From Actinoplanes nipponensis (lineage in GTDB: Bacteria; Actinomycetota; Actinomycetes; Mycobacteriales; Micromonosporaceae), in the NCBI RefSeq assembly GCF_016862275.1, contig NZ_BOMQ01000011.1, positions 62,001 to 126,000 of the forward strand: a DNA stretch of 64,000 nt. Direction: 5' to 3'. Below are positions 1-9,217 of the stretch, piece after piece. The position numbers and the translations under genes were made by a program. Positions within the stretch are counted from its first letter, which is position 1. Each line of letters begins with the position of its first letter. Under the pieces are notes generated by a model. That model ran no database searches and had not been told where the DNA came from. It saw only the letters and a list, made by a program, of their open reading frames with translations.

Positions 1-1
1 G

Positions 2-1204
2 TACTGGCAACGCCTGTTGTCCGGCCGGAGCGCCACCCGCACCATCACCGCGTTCGACCCGTCCGGATTCCGCTCCCGGATGGCCGCCGAGTGCGACTTC
101 GACCCGACCGCGTACGGCCTCACCCCGCAGGAGATCCGGCGGATGGACCGCACGGCCCAGTTCGCCGTCGTGTGCACCGCCGAGTGCGTCGCCGACGCCG
201 GGCTCGCCGGCGGGGAGGTGCCGGCCACCCGGGTGGGCGTCACCGTCGGCAGCGCGGTCGGCGCCACCATCAAGCTGGAGTCCGAGTACGTCGTGCTCAG
301 CGACGGCGGACGGCGGTGGGAGGTGGATCCCGGCTACGCCGTTCCGCACCTGTACGACTATCTGGTGCCCAGCTCGCTGGCCGCCGAGGTGGCGTGGAAG
401 GTGGGCGCCGAGGGACCGGTGTCGGTGGTCTCCGACGGCTGCACCGCGGGCATCGACGCGCTCGGCTACGCCGCCCAGGTCATCCGCTGCGGCGACGCCG
501 ACGTGATGATCGCCGGCGGGACCGAGGCCCCGATCGCCCCGATCACCGTGGCCTGCTTCGACGCCATCAAGGCGACCTCGGTGCACAACGACGACCCGGA
601 GCACGCGCACCGGCCGTACGACGTCAGCCGCAACGGGTTCGTGCTCGGCGAGGGCGCCGCCATGCTGGTGCTCGAGGAGTACGAGCACGCCCGGCGCCGC
701 GGTGCCCGGGTCTACGCCGAGATCGCCGGCGTCGCCACCCGGGCCAACGCCTTCCACATGACCGGCCTGCAGGCCGAGGGCCGGGAGATGGCCGAGGCCA
801 TCCGGGTGGCCCTGGACCAGGCGCGGATCGGCGCGGACCGGGTCGACTGGGTCAGCATGCACGGCACCGGCACCAAGCAGAACGACCGGCACGAGACCTC
901 GGCCATCAAGCGAAGCCTGGGCCCGCACGCGTACCGGACCCCGGCCAGCTCGATCAAGTCGATGATCGGCCACTCGCTCGGCGCGGTCGGCGCCCTGGAG
1001 ACGGCGGCCTGCGCCCTGGCCATCACGCACGGGGCCGTGCCGCCGACCGCGAACCTGCACCGGCAGGACCCGGAACTCGACCTGGATTACGTACCCCTGC
1101 AGGCGAGGGAGCACCGAGTGGACGTGGCGCTGAACGTGGGCAGCGGCTTCGGCGGATTCCAGAGCGCGATGGTGCTCTGCCGGCCCGAGGCGGTGAGCCG
1201 GTGA
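2..1204 (+). CDS. Type II PKS ketosynthase alpha subunit (partial, start outside window)
   Basis: KS-alpha of a minimal type II polyketide synthase; it condenses malonyl-ACP units as a heterodimer with the next gene product. The reading frame is open to the left edge and already starts inside the family (YWQRLLSGRSATRTIT), so only the first few dozen residues are missing. The active-site Cys lies in SDGCTAGIDA, and the two catalytic His regions are HGTGTKQND and GHSLGAVGALE. The stop codon overlaps the GTG start of the chain-length factor (GTGA), the usual translational coupling of KS-alpha and KS-beta. The family call is secure; the product class cannot be read from this gene alone. Confidence 0.96.
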   Translation, partial: YWQRLLSGRSATRTITAFDPSGFRSRMAAECDFDPTAYGLTPQEIRRMDRTAQFAVVCTAECVADAGLAGGEVPATRVGVTVGSAVGATIKLESEYVVLSDGGRRWEVDPGYAVPHLYDYLVPSSLAAEVAWKVGAEGPVSVVSDGCTAGIDALGYAAQVIRCGDADVMIAGGTEAPIAPITVACFDAIKATSVHNDDPEHAHRPYDVSRNGFVLGEGAAMLVLEEYEHARRRGARVYAEIAGVATRANAFHMTGLQAEGREMAEAIRVALDQARIGADRVDWVSMHGTGTKQNDRHETSAIKRSLGPHAYRTPASSIKSMIGHSLGAVGALETAACALAITHGAVPPTANLHRQDPELDLDYVPLQAREHRVDVALNVGSGFGGFQSAMVLCRPEAVSR

Positions 1205-2436
1205 GCGCCGCCGTCACCGGTCTCGGCGTGCTCGCCCCCAACGGGGTCGGTACCGGCGACTACTGGCGGCACACCCGGGCCGGGACGAGTGGCATCCGCC
1301 CGATCACCCGGTTCGACGCCAGCCGGTACCCGATCCGGCTCGCCGGCGAGGTGCGCGACTTCGACCCCGCCGCGCACCTGCCGGGGCGGCTCGTCCCGCA
1401 GACCGACCGGATGACCCAGCTCGCCCTGGTCGCCACCGAGTGGGCGCTGGCCGACGCGGGGCTGGCTCCCGACGCCGCGCACGACTTCGACTTCGGCGTG
1501 GTCACCTCGGCGTCCGCCGGCGGACTGGAGTTCGGGCAGCGGGAGCTGCAGAAACTGTGGACCCAGGGACCGTCGACGGTGAGCGCCTACATGTCGTTCT
1601 CGTGGTTCTACGCGGTCAACACGGGCCAGATCTCCATCCGGCACAAGTTGCGCGGCCCGGCCGCCGCGCTCGTCACCGAGCAGGCCGGCGGGCTGGACGC
1701 GGTGGGGCTGTCACGGCGGCTGGTCGCCGACGGCACCCCGGTGGTGATCACCGCCGGGGTGGACGGGGCGCTGTGCCCGATGGGGGTGGCCGGCCAGGTG
1801 CCGGCCGGGCAGTGGAGCACGTGCGACGACCCGGCGAGGGCGTACCGGCCGTTCGACGCGGGCGCCAGCGGCGGTGTCGCCGGGGAGGGCGGCGCCGTCC
1901 TGGTGATCGAGGACGGTGCGGCCGCGCGGCGGCGCGGTGCCCGGGTGTACGGCGAGATCGCCGGATACGCGGCCACCTTCGACCCGCCGCCGGGCTCGGA
2001 CCGCGAGCCGGGTCTCGGCCGGGCCGCCGCCACGGCGCTGCGGCAGGCCGATCTCGTGCCGGACGAGATCGACGTGGTGCTGGCCGACGCGGCGGGGACG
2101 CTCGCCGGGGACCGCGCCGAGGCCGACGCGCTGGAGAAGCTCTTCGGCCCGCGGGGCGTACCGGTCACCGCGCCGAAGACCATGACGGGCCGGCTCAGCG
2201 CCGGCGCCGGCACCCTGGACGTCGCCACCGCCCTGCTGGCGATGCGCGACGGGATCATCCCGCCGACCGTCAACACCGGCGGCGACGGGTACGGCCACCA
2301 GATCGACCTGGTGACCTCGCTCCGCCACGTGCCCGTGCGCACCGCCCTGGTGCTCGCCCGCGGCATCGGCGGTTTCAACGCGGCGGTCGTGCTGCGGGCG
2401 GCCGATCGACGATCGGAAGGGATGGAAGAGGCATGA
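1201..2436 (+). CDS. Type II PKS chain-length factor (KS-beta)
   Basis: Chain-length factor, 411 aa, the partner of KS-alpha that sets the number of extender units. It has the ketosynthase fold, but the active-site Cys is replaced by Gln in TEQAGGLDAVG, the hallmark of KS-beta. The GTG start overlaps the upstream stop by four bases, giving VSAAVTGLGVLAPNG, the expected N terminus. It ends in an ATGA overlap with the acyl carrier protein gene. Together the three genes form the canonical minimal PKS order alpha, beta, ACP. Confidence 0.96.
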   Translation: MSAAVTGLGVLAPNGVGTGDYWRHTRAGTSGIRPITRFDASRYPIRLAGEVRDFDPAAHLPGRLVPQTDRMTQLALVATEWALADAGLAPDAAHDFDFGVVTSASAGGLEFGQRELQKLWTQGPSTVSAYMSFSWFYAVNTGQISIRHKLRGPAAALVTEQAGGLDAVGLSRRLVADGTPVVITAGVDGALCPMGVAGQVPAGQWSTCDDPARAYRPFDAGASGGVAGEGGAVLVIEDGAAARRRGARVYGEIAGYAATFDPPPGSDREPGLGRAAATALRQADLVPDEIDVVLADAAGTLAGDRAEADALEKLFGPRGVPVTAPKTMTGRLSAGAGTLDVATALLAMRDGIIPPTVNTGGDGYGHQIDLVTSLRHVPVRTALVLARGIGGFNAAVVLRAADRRSEGMEEA

Positions 2437-2693
2437 GTCAGTTCACGATCGAGGACCTCAAGCGGATCATGCGCGCGTGCGCCGGCGAGGACGAGTCGGT
2501 GGACCTCGACGGCGACATCGGCGAGCTCACCTTCGACCAGCTGGGCTACGACTCCCTCGCGCTGCTGGAGACGGCGAGCCGGGTGCAACGGGAGCTGCGG
2601 GTGGCGCTGCCGGACGAGGCGCTGGGCGACGTCGAGACCCCGGCGCAGTTCGTCGCGTTCGTCAACGGGCGGCTGCTCGAGACGGCCGCGTAG
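2433..2693 (+). CDS. Acyl carrier protein of the minimal type II PKS
   Basis: An 86-aa acyl carrier protein that holds the growing poly-beta-ketone on a phosphopantetheine arm. The attachment Ser is in LGYDSLALLE near residue 41. The ATG overlaps the chain-length factor stop (ATGA), and a purine-rich GGAAGAG lies just upstream. Length and helical pattern (TIEDLKRIMRACAGED at the start, FVAFVNGRLLE at the end) are normal for type II PKS carriers. It is the last gene of this rightward run and is followed by a strong hairpin. Confidence 0.96.
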   Translation: MSQFTIEDLKRIMRACAGEDESVDLDGDIGELTFDQLGYDSLALLETASRVQRELRVALPDEALGDVETPAQFVAFVNGRLLETAA

Positions 2694-2707
2694 CGGGACG
2701 CGCAGCT

Positions 2708-2735
2708 CGGCCCGGCACCCCGAGGTGCCGGGCCG
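2708..2735. terminator. Bidirectional hairpin between ACP and epimerase genes
   Basis: A perfect 12-bp inverted repeat (arms CGGCCCGGCACC and GGTGCCGGGCCG) with a 4-base loop lies in the short gap between two convergent genes. There is no T run, as is common for actinobacterial terminators. Position and symmetry suggest it ends both transcripts. Confidence 0.7.
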
Positions 2736-2762
2736 ATCGTCGTACGGGCCGGCGCGGCCGGT

Positions 2763-3386
2763 TCAGCCGCGGGCCGGCTCCGGGCGGCGCCGGCGGTTGG
2801 CGGCATAGTGCCGCAGGCACTCGTCGTAGCCGGCCAGCAGGCCACGGTCGGCCGCCTCGGCCAGCGTCGGCGCCCCGGCGTCCTTGGCGGACATCAACGG
2901 TGGCCCGGCCAGCGGCCAGGGCAGGTCCAGCGCCGGGTCCATCGGATCGATCTCCAGCGGAGTGCCCGGCACGAAGGTGGTCGAGCACAGGTACTGCACG
3001 CAGGCCTCGTCGGTCAGCGCCACGAACCCGTGACCCAGCCCCTCGGCGACGTAGACGGACACGCCGTTCTCGGCGCTCAGCCGGTTCACGTGGTGGCGGC
3101 CGAACGTCGGTGAGCCGGGCCGGATGTCGACGACGATGTCGGCCACCGCGCCGCGCACGCAGGAGACGAACTTCGCCTGACCGGCGGGCAGGCGCACACC
3201 GTGGATGCCGCGCACCGTGTTCGCCCGCGACACCGAGTGGTTGACCTGCCGCGGGGTGAAATCGTGCCCCGTCTGCTCCAGCAGCGTGTCGTAGCGCAGC
3301 GTCTCGTAGAAGCAGCCGCGCTCGTCGACGATCTTGTCCGGGGTGACCCGATAGGCATCGAGCACGGTCAGCGGACGGATCTGCAT
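2763..3386 (-). CDS. dTDP-4-keto-6-deoxyhexose 3,5-epimerase family (RmlC-like)
   Basis: A 207-aa cupin-fold sugar-nucleotide epimerase that would invert C3 and/or C5 of a dTDP-4-keto-6-deoxyhexose, the step leading to L-sugars. Family motifs include RGIHGVRLPAGQAKFVSCVRG, with the catalytic His, VDIRPGSPTFG, LSAENGVSVYVAEGLGHGF and the VQYLCS strand. The ORF is open further upstream, but the ATG giving MQIRPLTVLDAYRV matches the family N terminus and leaves a normal divergent promoter gap to the nucleotidyltransferase gene. Whether it acts at C3, C5 or both cannot be told from sequence. It is transcribed alone, opposite to the sugar operon. Confidence 0.92.
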   Translation of the reverse strand: MQIRPLTVLDAYRVTPDKIVDERGCFYETLRYDTLLEQTGHDFTPRQVNHSVSRANTVRGIHGVRLPAGQAKFVSCVRGAVADIVVDIRPGSPTFGRHHVNRLSAENGVSVYVAEGLGHGFVALTDEACVQYLCSTTFVPGTPLEIDPMDPALDLPWPLAGPPLMSAKDAGAPTLAEAADRGLLAGYDECLRHYAANRRRRPEPARG

Positions 3387-3409
3387 GCCGGTGACGGTAT
3401 CGGCGCCGG

Positions 3410-3427
3410 TTCGAGTCTCGGTCGAAG
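3410..3427. promoter_or_regulatory. Possible SARP-type heptamer pair in divergent promoter region
   Basis: In the gap between the divergent epimerase and nucleotidyltransferase genes, TTCGAGT (3410-3416) and GTCGAAG (3421-3427) are spaced exactly 11 bp apart. Only two heptamers are clear here, so this site is the weakest of the divergent-gap group; see the sites near 12.6 and 25.6 kb. TCGA words are common at this GC content. Confidence 0.3.
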
Positions 3428-3537
3428 ACGACGTTGGACGGCGCCTCGAAGGCTCCTCGTGGCCCGGACCGTACCCATGAAGGTGCCTTGCTGCGGCAAA
3501 TCGCTCGCGGCGTCTGGAGAGAGTAGGTGTCTCCGCC

Positions 3538-4608
3538 ATGAAAGCCCTGGTCCTTGCCGGCGGAACCGGCAGCAGGCTCCGCCCCCTGAGTCACAGCATG
3601 CCCAAGCAACTGGTGCCTGTCGCCAACAAGCCCGTGTTGATGCACTGCCTCGACCGGTTGTCGGAGGCCGGCATCCGGGAGGTCGGCATCATCATCAGCC
3701 CCGAGCGCGGCGCCGCGATCCGCGAGGCGATCGGCGACGGCGCCGCCCTCGGCCTGGATATCACGTACATCATGCAGGACGCGCCGCTGGGTCTGGCTCA
3801 CTGCGTCCGTCTCGCCCGGCCCTACCTCGGCGACGACGACTTCGTGATGTATCTCGGCGACAACATCCTGGCCGGCGGTGTGCTCGCGTTGGCCGACCGG
3901 TTCCGGGCCCGGCGCCCGGCCGCGCAGGTGGTCGTCACCAAGGTGCCCGACCCCCGCGACTACGGGGTGGCCGAGGTGGACGCCGCCGGCCGGGTCACCC
4001 GGCTGGTGGAGAAGCCGGCCACGCCGGTCAGCGACCTGGCCCTGATCGGCGTGTACTTCTTCACCCCGGCGATCCACGAGGCGGTGGCGGCCGTCCAGCC
4101 CAGCGCGCGCGGCGAGCTGGAGATCACCGACGCGATCCAGTGGCTGGTCAGCGCCGGCAGCCCGGTCACCGCGACCGAGTTCACCGGGTACTGGAAGGAC
4201 ACCGGCCGCATCGACGACCTGCTGGAATGCAACCGGGTGCTGCTGGAGGCCACCGAGCGCCGGCTGCGGGGCGAGATCGACGAAGCCAGCGAGGTCATCG
4301 GGGCGGTGGCCGTGGAGCCCGGCGCCCGGATCATCCGGTCGCGCATCGTCGGTCCCGCCGTGATCGGCAAGGACAGCCTCGTCGTGGACAGCTACGTGGG
4401 CCAGTACACGTCGATCGGCGGCTCCTGTGTGCTGGTCGGCGCCGGCATCGAGCACTCCATCGTGCTGGACCACGTCTCCGTCCGCGACGTGCGCGGTATC
4501 CACGGTTCGCTGATCGGCCGGTCCGCCGAGGTGTGCGTGTCCATCGGCGACGTCGCCCGCAACCGGCTCGTGATCGGCGACGACACCCGGGTGGAGGTGC
4601 TCTCGTGA
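3538..4608 (+). CDS. Glucose-1-phosphate thymidylyltransferase (long form)
   Basis: A 356-aa enzyme that makes dTDP-glucose from glucose-1-phosphate and dTTP, the first step of the deoxysugar pathway. The nucleotidyltransferase signature is at the N terminus (LAGGTGSRLRPLSHSMPKQL), and YLGDNIL and GVYFFTPAIHEAV follow. It is about 65 residues longer than housekeeping RmlA: the C-terminal third is a left-handed beta-helix-like region (IGAVAVEPGARI, VIGKDSLVVDSYVG), as in the antibiotic-cluster StrD-type enzymes. It heads a rightward operon in which almost every gene overlaps the next. Confidence 0.95.
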   Translation: MKALVLAGGTGSRLRPLSHSMPKQLVPVANKPVLMHCLDRLSEAGIREVGIIISPERGAAIREAIGDGAALGLDITYIMQDAPLGLAHCVRLARPYLGDDDFVMYLGDNILAGGVLALADRFRARRPAAQVVVTKVPDPRDYGVAEVDAAGRVTRLVEKPATPVSDLALIGVYFFTPAIHEAVAAVQPSARGELEITDAIQWLVSAGSPVTATEFTGYWKDTGRIDDLLECNRVLLEATERRLRGEIDEASEVIGAVAVEPGARIIRSRIVGPAVIGKDSLVVDSYVGQYTSIGGSCVLVGAGIEHSIVLDHVSVRDVRGIHGSLIGRSAEVCVSIGDVARNRLVIGDDTRVEVLS

Positions 4609-5579
4609 GGATCCTGGTCACCGGCGGCGCCGGCTTCATCGGCTCCCGCTACGTGCGCGGCCTGCTGGCCGACGAGTACGACGGGTTCGCCGGCGTCGAC
4701 GTCACCGTGCTGGACAAGTTCACCTACGCCGGCAACCCGGACAACCTGCCGGCGCACGCCGACCGGCTGACCGTGGTCCGCGGCGACATCTGTGACGCGG
4801 GTCTGCTCGCCGAGCTGCTGCCCGGCCACGACGCCGTGGTGCACTTCGCCGCCGAGACGCACGTCGACCGCTCCGTCGACGACGGTTCGGCGTTCGTGCG
4901 GACGAACGTCACCGGGACCCAGACCCTGATGGCCGGCTGTCTGCGTGCGGCGGTGCCGCGGATCGTGCACGTGTCCACCGACGAGGTGTACGGCTCCATC
5001 GCCGAGGGGTCGTGGACCGAGCAGTGGCCGCTGGAGCCGAGCTCGCCGTACGCGGCGTCCAAGGCCGGCAGCGACCTGGTCGCCCGCGCCTACGCCCGGA
5101 CGCACGGGCTGGACGTGTCCATCACCCGGTGCAGCAACAACTACGGGCCGTACCAGTATCCGGAGAAGGTCATCCCGCGCTTCGTCACCTGTCTGCTCAA
5201 CGGCGAGCCGGTGCCGCTGTACGGCGACGGGCGCCACGTGCGGGAGTGGCTGCACGTAGACGACCACTGCCGGGCCGTGCACGCCGTGCTCGCCGGCGGC
5301 CGGGCCGGTGAGATCTACAACGTCGGCGGCGGGATCGAGCTGACCAACCGCGACCTCACCGAGCGCGTCCTGGCGCTGTGCGGCGCGGACGCGTCGATGG
5401 TCCGCCGGGTGGCCGACCGCAAGGGCCACGACCTGCGCTACTCGCTCTGTGACGACAAGATCCGCGACGAGCTCGGCTACGTCCCGCGCATCGACTTCGA
5501 CGACGGACTGGCCCAGGTGGTGCGCTGGTACGCGGACAACTCGTGGTGGTGGAAGCCCCTGCTGCGGGGCGGGGAGTAG
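4605..5579 (+). CDS. dTDP-glucose 4,6-dehydratase
   Basis: A 324-aa short-chain dehydrogenase-family enzyme producing dTDP-4-keto-6-deoxyglucose, the branch point for all deoxysugars here. The NAD-binding motif is VTGGAGFIGS. STDEVYGS and the catalytic YAASK sit mid-protein, and NNYGPYQYPEKVIPRF is the family signature. The GTG start overlaps the upstream stop (GTGA) and gives VRILVTGG, so the longer open frame upstream is not used. Full family length. Confidence 0.96.
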   Translation: MRILVTGGAGFIGSRYVRGLLADEYDGFAGVDVTVLDKFTYAGNPDNLPAHADRLTVVRGDICDAGLLAELLPGHDAVVHFAAETHVDRSVDDGSAFVRTNVTGTQTLMAGCLRAAVPRIVHVSTDEVYGSIAEGSWTEQWPLEPSSPYAASKAGSDLVARAYARTHGLDVSITRCSNNYGPYQYPEKVIPRFVTCLLNGEPVPLYGDGRHVREWLHVDDHCRAVHAVLAGGRAGEIYNVGGGIELTNRDLTERVLALCGADASMVRRVADRKGHDLRYSLCDDKIRDELGYVPRIDFDDGLAQVVRWYADNSWWWKPLLRGGE

Positions 5580-5584
5580 GGATC

Positions 5585-6757
5585 ATGCGAGTTCTGGTGA
5601 CGACCGCGCCCCTGCACGGTCACTTCTTCCCGATGGTGCCGCTGGCCTGGGCGCTGCGGTCGGCCGGGCACGACGTGCTGGTGGCCGCGCCGGCCAACTT
5701 CGTCGACGACATCGCCGGGGCCGGGCTGCCCGCGGTGCCCTCCGCCGGCCCGATCGGCTTCGCCGACTTCATGTTCCACGACCGGGACGGCACCCCGCTG
5801 ACGCCCCCGGCCGACCCGGCCGCCCGCCGGGCCGGCAGCGGCCGGGCCTGGGGCCGGCTGGCCGCCCGCACGCTGGACGGCGTCCGGGAGATCGTCGGGA
5901 ACTGGCGGCCGGACCTGCTCGTCTGCGAGCCCACCGAGTACGCCGGCCAGCTCGCCGCCGCCACCGCGGGGATCGCCTGGGTGGAGCACTGGTGGGGGCT
6001 GGCTGTGCAGCCGGAGTACCGGCCCTTCGCCCAGCGGGAGCTGGAGCCGGAGTTGCAGCGGCTCGGCCTGCGGGACCTGCCGGAGCCGGCGCTGCGCATC
6101 GACGTGTCGCCGCCCTCGGTGCAGCGTCCGGGGGTACCGGACGCCCAGCGGATGCGCTACGTGCCGTTCAACGGCCCGGCACTGCTGCCGCCGTGGGCCT
6201 CGCAGCCGCGCCACCGGCCCCGGATCTGCGTCACCCTGGGCAGCATGCTGCCCAAGCACGGGCTGCTGGACTTCGGCGGCATGTTGCGCGACTTCGCGGC
6301 CGGGCTGACCGGTCTCGGCGCCGACGTGGTGATCGCCGTGGACGACCAGGTCGCCGCCGGCTGGACGGACCTGCCGGACGGCGTACGGGCCGCCGGCTGG
6401 CTGCCGCTGAACCTGGTGTTGCCGGCCTGCGACCTCGTCGTGCACCACGGCGGTCCCGGGTCGGTCTTCACCGCCCTGGCCCTGGGAGTCCCCCAGCTTG
6501 CCCTGCCGCAGACCGCCGACCAGTTCGAGAACGCGGACCGGATGGTGGCCACCGGCGCGGGCCTGCGGCTGCTGCCCGCCGAGCGCGGCACAACGACGGT
6601 CGTGGCGGCCTGCGAGCAACTGCTGGCCGACCCGCTGTTCGGCAAGAACGCCGCGGTGGTGGCGGAGGAGATCGCGACGGCGCCCACCCCGGCCGAGGTC
6701 GTCGGCGTGCTGGAGCGGCTGGCCGTACCGCTGCGACCGGACGAGGAGCGACTGTGA
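5585..6757 (+). CDS. GT1-family glycosyltransferase (first of five)
   Basis: A 390-aa glycosyltransferase of the GT-B, EryCIII/UrdGT type, expected to move a deoxysugar from its dTDP carrier onto the aglycone or an existing sugar. The N terminus is MRVLVTTAPLHGHFFPMVPLAWAL. The nucleotide-sugar site is VVHHGGPGSVFTALALGVPQLALP, followed by QFENADRM. The ATG lies five bases after the dehydratase stop; the upstream in-frame extension is in dehydratase coding sequence. Which sugar and acceptor it uses cannot be inferred. Confidence 0.92.
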   Translation: MRVLVTTAPLHGHFFPMVPLAWALRSAGHDVLVAAPANFVDDIAGAGLPAVPSAGPIGFADFMFHDRDGTPLTPPADPAARRAGSGRAWGRLAARTLDGVREIVGNWRPDLLVCEPTEYAGQLAAATAGIAWVEHWWGLAVQPEYRPFAQRELEPELQRLGLRDLPEPALRIDVSPPSVQRPGVPDAQRMRYVPFNGPALLPPWASQPRHRPRICVTLGSMLPKHGLLDFGGMLRDFAAGLTGLGADVVIAVDDQVAAGWTDLPDGVRAAGWLPLNLVLPACDLVVHHGGPGSVFTALALGVPQLALPQTADQFENADRMVATGAGLRLLPAERGTTTVVAACEQLLADPLFGKNAAVVAEEIATAPTPAEVVGVLERLAVPLRPDEERL

Positions 6758-8202
6758 GCATCACGACGAATTTCCGGTTGCTGGTGCCGGAGACGGCGCG
6801 GGTGACCGCGCGACGGCTGACCGAGTCCGCGCTGGCCACCGACGGCCGGCTTCCCGGAACCGGCCGGTTCGAGGACTGGCTGCGCGAGCGCGCCGCGGTG
6901 AACCGGTTCGACGTGCAGCGGGTCCCGTTCGCGGACCTCAGCGGCTGGCGGTTCGCGCCGGACACCGGCAACCTCGTGCACGACAGCGGCCGGTTCTTCT
7001 CCGTCGAGGGCCTCGAGGTGCGCACCGACTTCGGGTTCACCCCGCGCTGGACCCAGCCGATCATCAATCAGCCCGAGGTCGGCATCGTCGGCATCCTCGT
7101 CAAGGAGTTCGACGGCGTGCTGCACTGCCTCATGCAGGCCAAGATGGAGCCGGGCAACGTCAACACCCTGCAGCTGTCCCCGACGGTGCAGGCCACCCGC
7201 AGCAACTACACCGGGGTCCACCGGGGAGCGGCGATCCCGTACCTGGAGTTCTTCACCGGCCGGGGGCGCGGCACGGTGCTGGTAGACGTGCTGCAGTCCG
7301 AGCAGGGTGCCTGGTTCCTGCACAAGCGCAACCGCAACATGCTGGTCGAGACGACCGAGGACGTCGCGGCCCGCGACGACTTCGTATGGCTCACCGTCGG
7401 GCAGGTGCACGAGTTGATGCGGGTGGACAACCTGATCAACATGGACGCCCGGACGGTGCTGTCGTGCATGCCGTTCGCGGCGCCGGACCGCTCCACCCGC
7501 GGGGTCGACACGGGTGACGGCTTCCGCGAGGCCCTGCTGGCGTCCATGGCGGGCGCACACGGCGCCCTGCACACCACCGCCGAGGTGCTCAGCTGGTTCG
7601 TCGAGGCCAGGACGCGGTTCGTCCTCGGCCAGCGGCGCATCCCGCTGAAGGACCTGGAGGGCTGGCGCCGCACCCCGGACACGATCGAACACGTCGACGA
7701 GAAGTTCTTCCGGATCGTCGGGGTCCGGGTGCAGGCCAGCAACCGTGAGGTGACCAACTGGACCCAGCCGCTGGTGCACCCGGTCGGGCGGGGAATCTCG
7801 ACCTTCCTCACCCGGCGCGTCGGCGGGGTGCTGCACCTGCTGGTGCAGGCCCGGGTGGAGGCCGGCACGCTCGACGTGGTGGAGGCGGCGCCGACCATCC
7901 ACTGCCTGCCCAGCAACTACCGTGACGTGCCACCGCAGCACCGGCCGCCCTTCCTGGACTACGTGCTGGGCGTGGACCGGTCCCGGATACGGTACGAGGT
8001 GGTGCAGTCGGAGGAGGGCGGCCGCTTCTACCACGCGCAGAATCTCTACCAGATCATCGAGACGGCGGAGGACTTCCCGCTCGAGGTCCCCGACGGCTAC
8101 CGCTGGGTGACGGTCGCGCAGCTGATGACGCTGCTCGCCCGGTCGAACCACCTCAACGTGGAGGCGCGCAGCCTGGTCGCGTGCCTGCAGACGCTGTGGT
8201 GA
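6754..8202 (+). CDS. NDP-hexose 2,3-dehydratase
   Basis: A 482-aa enzyme that removes the C2 hydroxyl, committing the pathway to 2-deoxysugars. The protein is an internal tandem duplication typical of the family: the block around VPFADLSGWRFAPDTGN recurs as IPLKDLEGWRRTPDTIE, and WTQPIINQPEVG recurs as WTQPLVHPVGRG. The GTG start overlaps the glycosyltransferase stop (GTGA). The unstable product needs the 3-ketoreductase encoded by the next, overlapping gene. Confidence 0.95.
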   Translation: MSITTNFRLLVPETARVTARRLTESALATDGRLPGTGRFEDWLRERAAVNRFDVQRVPFADLSGWRFAPDTGNLVHDSGRFFSVEGLEVRTDFGFTPRWTQPIINQPEVGIVGILVKEFDGVLHCLMQAKMEPGNVNTLQLSPTVQATRSNYTGVHRGAAIPYLEFFTGRGRGTVLVDVLQSEQGAWFLHKRNRNMLVETTEDVAARDDFVWLTVGQVHELMRVDNLINMDARTVLSCMPFAAPDRSTRGVDTGDGFREALLASMAGAHGALHTTAEVLSWFVEARTRFVLGQRRIPLKDLEGWRRTPDTIEHVDEKFFRIVGVRVQASNREVTNWTQPLVHPVGRGISTFLTRRVGGVLHLLVQARVEAGTLDVVEAAPTIHCLPSNYRDVPPQHRPPFLDYVLGVDRSRIRYEVVQSEEGGRFYHAQNLYQIIETAEDFPLEVPDGYRWVTVAQLMTLLARSNHLNVEARSLVACLQTLW

Positions 8203-9194
8203 GCGGGGCGCGACCGCTGCGCCTCGGGGTGCTCGGCGCGGCCGACATCGCCCGCCGCCGCACGCTGCCCGCCGTGGCCGCCGAACCGGACGTCGAGCTG
8301 GTGGCCGTGGCGAGCCGTGACCCACACCGCGCGCGGCGGTGCACCGAGGTGTTCGGCGGTGAGCCGATGGCCGGCTATGCGGCGCTGCTCGGCCGCGCCG
8401 ACATCGACGCGGTGTACCTCCCGTTGCCGGCCGCCCTGCACGCCCGGTGGATCGAGGCCGCCCTGGACGCGGGCAAGCACGTGCTGGCCGAGAAGCCGCT
8501 GACCATCCGCGCCGCCGACGCGCACCGTCTCGTGGCGTCGGCCGCCGCCCGTGGCCTCGTGCTGGCCGAGAACTACATGTTCGCCCTGCACCCGCAGCAC
8601 GCCTGCGTCGCCGAACTGATCGCCGCCGGGATGATCGGCGAGGTCCGTGGCATGCGCGCCGCGTTCACCATCCCGCCGTTGCCGGCCGGCGACATCCGGT
8701 ACCGGCCGGAGGTCGGTGGCGGAGCGCTGGCGGACGTGGGCGGGTATCCGCTGCGCGCCTCGGCGCTGCTGCTGGGTGAGCCGCTGGAGGTGATCGGCGC
8801 GACCCTGCGGGTGGACGCCGCCCGGGGGGTGGACCTGTCCGGGGCGGCCTTGCTCAGCACGCCGGCCGGGGTGATCTCCGAGGTCACCTTCGGCATGGAG
8901 CACGCGTACCGGGCCGGCTACGAGGTGTGGGGGACCGGGGGCACCATCCGGCTGGAGCGGGCCTACGCCACGCCCCCCGACCACGTCCCGGTGCTGCACC
9001 TGAGGACCCGCGACGACGTGCGGACCCGCCGCCTCGAGCCGGACGACCAGTTCCGCCGGGCGGTGCGCGCGTTCGCCGCCGCCGTCCGCGACGGAGCGGA
9101 CAGCGGGCTCCAGGGCGACGACATCCTGCGGCAGGCCGACCTGGTGGACCGGGTCCGGGCCGTGGCCCGCCGCGCCGAGATCACCGGCCCGTGA
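8199..9194 (+). CDS. NDP-hexose 3-ketoreductase (Gfo/Idh/MocA family)
   Basis: A 331-aa reductase for the 3-keto intermediate released by the 2,3-dehydratase. It shows the Gfo/Idh/MocA layout: N-terminal Rossmann motif LGVLGAADIARR, then HVLAEKPLTI with the conserved EKP, then the C-terminal alpha/beta domain (ADVGGYPLRASALLLG). An ATG 18 bases upstream is in frame, but the GTG overlapping the previous stop (GTGA) fits the operon's pattern and is preferred. Together the two genes give 2,6-dideoxy-4-ketohexose. Confidence 0.92.
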   Translation: MSGARPLRLGVLGAADIARRRTLPAVAAEPDVELVAVASRDPHRARRCTEVFGGEPMAGYAALLGRADIDAVYLPLPAALHARWIEAALDAGKHVLAEKPLTIRAADAHRLVASAAARGLVLAENYMFALHPQHACVAELIAAGMIGEVRGMRAAFTIPPLPAGDIRYRPEVGGGALADVGGYPLRASALLLGEPLEVIGATLRVDAARGVDLSGAALLSTPAGVISEVTFGMEHAYRAGYEVWGTGGTIRLERAYATPPDHVPVLHLRTRDDVRTRRLEPDDQFRRAVRAFAAAVRDGADSGLQGDDILRQADLVDRVRAVARRAEITGP

Positions 9195-9217
9195 GCCGGC
9201 CACCGGAGGAGACGCGG